DNA from: an uncultured Lachnospiraceae bacterium
GTDB taxonomy: Bacteria > Bacillota > Clostridia > Lachnospirales > Lachnospiraceae
Assembly (NCBI GenBank): GCA_910588885.1
Contig: CAJUSQ010000059.1
Location: 1 to 17,957, forward strand
Direction: 5' to 3'
DNA length: 17,957 nucleotides
The stretch's first letter is position 1; each line of letters opens with the position of its first letter. Below are positions 13,762-17,957 of the stretch, one piece after another. Position numbers and translations under genes: made by a program. The notes under the pieces are model-generated. The model was not told the DNA's origin, did no database searches, and worked only from the letters and a program-made list of their open reading frames with translations.

Positions 13762-15236
13762 TGCACATATCATCATTACCGTCCCCCTATGGAATCGGTA
13801 CCATGGGAAAGGAGGCCCGGAAGTTTGTAGACTTTCTGGAAAAAGCAGCACAGACCTATTGGCAGGTATTGCCGGTATGCCCTACCAGTTACGGGGATTC
13901 CCCTTATCAGTCCTTTTCCGCATTTGCAGGCAATCCATATTTTATAGATCTGGATATCCTGGTGAAGGAAAAGCTGCTGAAGAAGGAGGAATGCGAAAGC
14001 TATTCCTGGGGCAGGAAGGAGCAGGAGGTGGCCTACGGCCTGCTCTATGAGAACCGTTACCGTCTGTTCCGCCAGGTCTATGCCCGGTTCCGGAAAAAGC
14101 AGCCTGCGGATTACCCGGAATTTTGTAAAGAACAGGAGTTCTGGTTATCTGATTATGCCCTGTTTATGGCCTTAAAGAACCGGAATGACGGGCGGGAGTG
14201 GACGAAATGGGAGAAGCCCTTGAAGTTCCGGGAGCCTGAGGCCATGGAAGCGGCCCGGCAGGAGCTGAAGGAGGAGATCTCTTTTTATCAGATGCTGCAG
14301 TACTTGTTTTACCGTCAGTGGAATCAATTGAAGGAATATGCCCATGGAAAGGGAATCCGGATCATCGGGGATACGCCGATCTATGTGGCCGGGGACAGTG
14401 CGGATGTCTGGGCCAATCCCGAGCTGTTTTATCTGGATGAAAACCTGGATCCCATAGACGTAGCCGGATGCCCGCCGGATGCCTTTTCCGACGACGGGCA
14501 GCTGTGGGGCAATCCCCTGTTCCGCTGGGATGTGATGAAAGCGGATGGCTATGAATGGTGGACGAAACGGGTGGATCACATGTCAAAGCTCTTTGACGTG
14601 GTGCGGATTGACCATTTCCGGGGCTTCGATTCCTATTATGCCATTCCCTTCGGGGATGCAACCGCCAAGAACGGGGAGTGGCGTCAGGGGCCGGGCCTGG
14701 AGCTGTTTGAGGCTATCGAAGAGAAGCTGGGCAGGCTGAATATTATTGTGGAGGATCTGGGCTTTCTGACGGACTCCGTTCACAAACTGGTGAAGGATTC
14801 CGGGTTTCCGGGTATGAAGCTGATCCAGTTCGCCTTTGACAGCCGGGAAGACGGAGATTATCTTCCTCATAACTATCAGCCCCACTGTGTCGTTTATACC
14901 GGGACCCATGACAACGATACCATTTTGGGCTGGATGAAAACGGCGCCCAAGGACAGTGTAAGGTTTGCCAAGGATTATCTGCGGCTTACCAAGGAAGAGG
15001 GCTACAACTGGGGCATGATGAAGGGAGCCTGGAGCAGTGTGGGAGATCTGGCCGTTGTGACCATGCAGGACGTGCTGGGGCTGGGCAGTGAAGGACGGAT
15101 GAATACGCCCTCCACCCTGGGCTGCAACTGGAAGTGGCGGATGAAAAAGGACGCTTTAAGCGGCAAACTGGCCGGGAAGATCCGGGCCAATATGGAGCTT
15201 TACAAACGGATGCCCAAACAGGAGACCTTGTTGTGA
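13740..15236 (+). CDS. malQ: 4-alpha-glucanotransferase (amylomaltase, GH77)
   Basis: This cytoplasmic enzyme transfers alpha-1,4-glucan chains between maltodextrins, releasing glucose and making longer chains for phosphorylase. The 498-residue protein begins with the family pattern SSGILMHISSLPSPYGIG. The catalytic residues read D291 (RIDHFRGF, nucleophile), E338 (VEDLG, acid/base) and D391 (THDND), close to D293/E340/D395 of Thermus amylomaltase. AGGAGG (13728-13733) lies 6 bases before the ATG, inside the 3' end of the lacI-type gene. The start overlaps that gene by 22 bases, and its TGA stop overlaps the next ATG (TGATG), so translation is coupled on both sides. Confidence 0.97.
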   Translation: MRSSGILMHISSLPSPYGIGTMGKEARKFVDFLEKAAQTYWQVLPVCPTSYGDSPYQSFSAFAGNPYFIDLDILVKEKLLKKEECESYSWGRKEQEVAYGLLYENRYRLFRQVYARFRKKQPADYPEFCKEQEFWLSDYALFMALKNRNDGREWTKWEKPLKFREPEAMEAARQELKEEISFYQMLQYLFYRQWNQLKEYAHGKGIRIIGDTPIYVAGDSADVWANPELFYLDENLDPIDVAGCPPDAFSDDGQLWGNPLFRWDVMKADGYEWWTKRVDHMSKLFDVVRIDHFRGFDSYYAIPFGDATAKNGEWRQGPGLELFEAIEEKLGRLNIIVEDLGFLTDSVHKLVKDSGFPGMKLIQFAFDSREDGDYLPHNYQPHCVVYTGTHDNDTILGWMKTAPKDSVRFAKDYLRLTKEEGYNWGMMKGAWSSVGDLAVVTMQDVLGLGSEGRMNTPSTLGCNWKWRMKKDALSGKLAGKIRANMELYKRMPKQETLL

Positions 15237-16162
15237 TGCAGTATTATTTTATTGTGAACCTTACCTCCCGAACGGGCAAAGCCAGGAAAATCTGGATGGA
15301 AGTGGAAGGGGAGCTGAAGCGTCAGGGAATTGCCTATGAAGCGTATATGACGGAGTATGAGGGCCATGGCCGGGAATTGGCGGATGCCCTCTGTACCCGT
15401 GCGCTGTCCCGCAAGTCCTGTCTGGTAGTGGTAGGAGGGGACGGGACTGCCAATGAGGTAATCAACGGAATGCATCATTTTGAGGAGATTTTGTTTGGCT
15501 ATATACCTACAGGCTCCGGAAATGACCTGGGCCGCGGCCTGGGCATTTCCCGGGAGCCTCTTTTGGCGTTGCAGGGTATTCTGGAAGCGAAAGAGGTATT
15601 TCCCATGGACTTGGGACGGGTCACCGACGGGGAAGGCAATTCCCACTTTTTCAACATCAGCTCCGGGATCGGGATTGACGCGGATGTGTGCCGGATGGCG
15701 CTGACCTCCCGGCTGAAGAAGTTTTTAAACCAGCTGGGCCTTGGAAGCCTGACGTATGTTATTTTGACAGTCAAAGCGCTTTTTTCAATGCCCACAACCC
15801 AGGTGACGGTCCGGTTTGACGACGGCTCCAAACGAAGGATTTCCAAAATGGTCTTTGTGGCGGGTATGAACCATCCCTGGGAAGGAGGGGGCGTCCCTAT
15901 GGCGCCTAAGGCAAACTGCCAGGACGGCAAGCTTTCGGTCTGCCTCGTCTACGGCATTCCAAGGCTGAAAGCTTTTTTCCTGCTGCCGGTGCTGGTGCGG
16001 GGCAGACACGAAGGGCTGAAGGGCTTTGAAGTCGTGGAATGTGAAAGCTATGAGCTTCGTTTGGAAACACCAATGGTACTTCATGCAGACGGGGAATATC
16101 TGGGGCGGCAGCGGATGATCCGGTATGTATGCGAAAAAGGGAAGCTTCAGGTCGTAAAGTAA
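15236..16162 (+). CDS. diacylglycerol kinase family lipid kinase (YegS/BmrU-like)
   Basis: The 308-residue protein belongs to the DAGK catalytic family (COG1597). It has NLTSRTGKA at the N-terminus (8-16), the nucleotide-binding GGDGTANEVING (67-78) and PTGSGNDLGRGLG (91-103), and later AGMNHPWEGGG and a terminal HADGEYL strand. Such enzymes phosphorylate diacylglycerol or related lipids at the membrane with ATP; the exact substrate cannot be told from sequence. The ATG overlaps the malQ stop (TGATG), with AGGAG at 15220-15224, so it is the last gene of the sugar-uptake operon by coupling. The frame is open 34 codons upstream within malQ, which I reject. Confidence 0.92.
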   Translation: MQYYFIVNLTSRTGKARKIWMEVEGELKRQGIAYEAYMTEYEGHGRELADALCTRALSRKSCLVVVGGDGTANEVINGMHHFEEILFGYIPTGSGNDLGRGLGISREPLLALQGILEAKEVFPMDLGRVTDGEGNSHFFNISSGIGIDADVCRMALTSRLKKFLNQLGLGSLTYVILTVKALFSMPTTQVTVRFDDGSKRRISKMVFVAGMNHPWEGGGVPMAPKANCQDGKLSVCLVYGIPRLKAFFLLPVLVRGRHEGLKGFEVVECESYELRLETPMVLHADGEYLGRQRMIRYVCEKGKLQVVK

Positions 16163-16209
16163 AAACCTGCAAAAGCCGGGCTTCCGGTTGTACGGGGCCA
16201 AAACAGGCG

Positions 16210-16246
16210 AACGCGCGTTTGAACCATTTCAGTTCAAACGCGCGTT
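16210..16246. terminator. shared terminator hairpin between convergent genes
   Basis: AACGCGCGTTTGAAC (16210-16224) and GTTCAAACGCGCGTT (16232-16246) are perfect 15-bp complements around a 7-base loop. TTCACTTTT follows on the + strand, an imperfect T-run. The hairpin sits between the ends of the lipid kinase (+) and M32 peptidase (-) genes, so it probably terminates both. Confidence 0.7.
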
Positions 16247-16259
16247 TCACTTTTCGGAA

Positions 16260-17768
16260 TTAAGAAAGCTGGTACAAGTCGGAATACTTCCGGGTCAGAT
16301 AGGATATATAATAGTCAGGATTAAAGGATTCCCCGGTCATATCCTGTAAAATTTCCTGGGTGTTTTTTGCACCGCCGAACCGATGGACCTGTGCGTTCAG
16401 ATATTCCCGGATGGGGGTCATATTTCCTTCCTTCAGGTACTGCTTTACGGGCATGACGGTTTCCAGGTGATGGAAAATCTGGGCGGCAATGGCGCTTCCC
16501 AATACATAGGAGGGGAAGTAACCGAAATCCCCGCCGGCCCAGTGCATGTCCTGGAGAATCCCTTCGGTATCGGTGGGAGGAAGAACCCCCAGGTATTCCT
16601 GGTATTTCTGATTCCAGAGAGCCGGAAGGGAGGCCGTGTCCACCGACCCTTCGATAATCAGTTTTTCGATCTCATACCGGATCATAACATGGAAGGGGTA
16701 GGTCAGCTCGTCCGCTTCGGTGCGGATCAGGCTGGGCTTTGCATGGTTGATGGCACGGCAGAACTGATCAAAGGTCACGGATGCAAGCTGGGCAGGAAAT
16801 GCCTCCTGGAGCTTTCCGTAAAGGGGCTCCCAGAATTCCGGGCTTCTTCCGATATTGTTTTCATACAGGCGGGACTGGGATTCGTGCATTCCCATGGAAG
16901 TGCCGTGGCCGATGGGAGTGCCGGTGATTTCGTCATCAATGCCCATTTCATACAGTGCATGGCCGCCCTCGTGGATGACGGAGAAGATGGCCCCGTCCAG
17001 GCTGTTTTCCGAATAATGGTTGGTAATGCGTACGTCATGGTTATGAAGCTCCGTGGTAAACGGATGTTCACTTTCTCCCATAATCCCCCGGTTGAAATCA
17101 AAACCGATGTACTCTGCCAGGAAATGGCAGAACTCTTTCTGAACCGGAATCTCAAAGGACTGGTGCAGGAAATCATCGGAAATGAAATCTTCCTTTTCCC
17201 GAATCTGCTGTACCAGGGGAACCAGGGCTTCTCTTAATTTGGCAAAAAACGGATCTAAAATCTCTACGGTAAAGCCTTCTTCAAATTCATCCAGCAATAC
17301 GTCATACAGCTTCTGGCCTTCTTTCTGCTGATAAGCGGCGAATTTCTTCCGGAAATGGATGATTTGTTCCAGCACGGGCGCGTAGGAAGCATAATCGTTT
17401 TCCGCTTTCGCTTTTTCCCAAACCGGGTATGCCTTGGCCAGCAGGGTCTGATAGGCTTGAAATTCTTCCGGCGGAATGGCAGCCAGCAACCGGAACTCTT
17501 TGGTTAAATTTTTCACAATCCCTTTTTCCGAAAAAGTAAGGGAAGCCTGTTCCTGGGGATCGGAGAGTGCCTCCAGCAGGTTCTTCACGTCCTCGTTAAT
17601 CAACGTATGATAATGTTCGCCGGATAAAAGGCCGACGGCCTTGGATGTAAGTTCGATGGCCTGGGGCGGTGCGATGGTGCTGTTGTCCCAGCTTATCATC
17701 GTAAGGGCCAGATTATAGGCGTGTGCTTTGTCTAAATAAGGCTTTAACTGATCGAATCGTTTACTCAT
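16260..17768 (-). CDS. M32 family metallocarboxypeptidase (thermostable carboxypeptidase 1-like)
   Basis: This is a cytoplasmic zinc carboxypeptidase releasing C-terminal amino acids with broad specificity. The 502-residue protein carries HEGGH (266-270) and, 26 residues further, HESQSR with the third ligand E296; the H-H-E spacing equals that of Pyrococcus carboxypeptidase (H269, H273, E299). Other family segments seen are DVRITNHY (245-252) and GTPIGHGTSMG. The start MSKRFDQLKPYLDKA at 17768 has GGGAGG (17775-17780) 6 bases upstream. The frame stays open upstream to the window edge, but that stretch is repeat DNA, not family sequence. Only 21 bases separate the start from the repeat element, so its promoter must be inside or beyond the repeat. 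Confidence 0.95.
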   Translation of the reverse strand: MSKRFDQLKPYLDKAHAYNLALTMISWDNSTIAPPQAIELTSKAVGLLSGEHYHTLINEDVKNLLEALSDPQEQASLTFSEKGIVKNLTKEFRLLAAIPPEEFQAYQTLLAKAYPVWEKAKAENDYASYAPVLEQIIHFRKKFAAYQQKEGQKLYDVLLDEFEEGFTVEILDPFFAKLREALVPLVQQIREKEDFISDDFLHQSFEIPVQKEFCHFLAEYIGFDFNRGIMGESEHPFTTELHNHDVRITNHYSENSLDGAIFSVIHEGGHALYEMGIDDEITGTPIGHGTSMGMHESQSRLYENNIGRSPEFWEPLYGKLQEAFPAQLASVTFDQFCRAINHAKPSLIRTEADELTYPFHVMIRYEIEKLIIEGSVDTASLPALWNQKYQEYLGVLPPTDTEGILQDMHWAGGDFGYFPSYVLGSAIAAQIFHHLETVMPVKQYLKEGNMTPIREYLNAQVHRFGGAKNTQEILQDMTGESFNPDYYISYLTRKYSDLYQLS

Positions 17769-17789
17769 AATGTTCCTCCCAATATGACA

Positions 17790-17957
17790 ATCAAGTTTGC
17801 AGCGCTGCAGAGCAGCGGGGTCTTTTGCACCAACGGCGCTTATCCTGGCGGCAGTCGCCGCATAACCTACGCGAGCGTGGCTGCTTGGCTCCTTGCTTAC
17901 AGGAATCAAAGACCCCGCTGCAAGCAACGGGGTATCAAACTTGCAGCGCTGCAGAGC
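17790..17957. repeat. intergenic repeat element with 144-bp period and internal hairpins (runs off window)
   Basis: A 24-bp sequence at 17790-17813 recurs at 17934-17957 with only two changes, an offset of 144 bases. Each copy contains the perfect palindrome TGCAGCGCTGCA (17798-17809 and 17942-17953). Between them, GCAGCGGGGTCTTT (17812-17825) is the exact inverse of AAAGACCCCGCTGC (17908-17921). ACCCCGCTGC (17912-17921) also pairs with GCAACGGGGT (17924-17933) as a tight 10-bp hairpin with one G-T pair and a 2-base loop. GCGGC-agtc-GCCGC forms a small inner hairpin near 17856-17869. I see no transposase. It looks like a dispersed noncoding repeat or a tandem repeat continuing outside the window. 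Confidence 0.65.

Noticed and set aside
16383..17237. 284-codon open frame on the + strand
   Set aside because: It is the opposite strand of the M32 carboxypeptidase gene, which has all catalytic motifs.
17769..17927. 53-residue N-terminal extension of the M32 peptidase
   Set aside because: The stretch is repeat DNA, the family N-terminus is MSKRFDQLKPYL, and a strong RBS precedes that methionine.

Overview
The window looks like chromosomal DNA from a low-to-moderate GC Gram-positive of the Clostridia, most likely a Lachnospiraceae-type gut anaerobe. The reasons are the era-yqzL-recO order of Firmicutes, a dimeric alpha2-type glycyl-tRNA synthetase, strong AGGAGG ribosome binding sites, lipoprotein signal peptides, DUF1836 and DUF1847 proteins, and short intergenic hairpin elements. 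This placement rests on gene content and is an inference.

Left part (1-5140, all +): era (GTPase, ribosome assembly), a small YqzL-like ORF, recO (recombination mediator), a lipoprotein with its own promoter, glyS, and an MBL-fold hydrolase of the COG1237 type. Middle part (5141-9090): a DUF1836 putative regulator on the minus strand, divergent from a truncated DUF1847 protein followed by the DNA helicase pcrA. Two well-formed sigma-A-like promoters diverge there, with a perfect 12-bp palindrome between them. Behind pcrA, an extended -10 promoter begins a probable structured RNA or leader in front of a small acidic membrane protein, and a strong terminator closes that block.

Right part (9091-16250, +): a sugar-uptake cluster. 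A well-formed promoter with LacI-type operator sites drives a CUT1-type substrate-binding lipoprotein, two permeases, a LacI-family regulator, 4-alpha-glucanotransferase (malQ) and a translationally coupled lipid kinase. No ATPase gene is present, so the transporter presumably borrows a shared MsmX/MalK-type ATPase. The malQ gene suggests maltodextrin as substrate. A convergent M32 carboxypeptidase gene (minus strand) follows after a shared terminator hairpin. Upstream of it is a repeat element with a 144-bp period that runs off the window end.

Most of the window is ordinary housekeeping and sugar-uptake DNA. I found no CRISPR array, tRNA, rRNA, transposase or prophage gene. The items most worth a second look are the right-end repeat element, the putative RNA at 8639-8714, the truncated DUF1847 gene, the promoter-linked hairpin at 2060-2099 and the operator architecture at 9119-9259.
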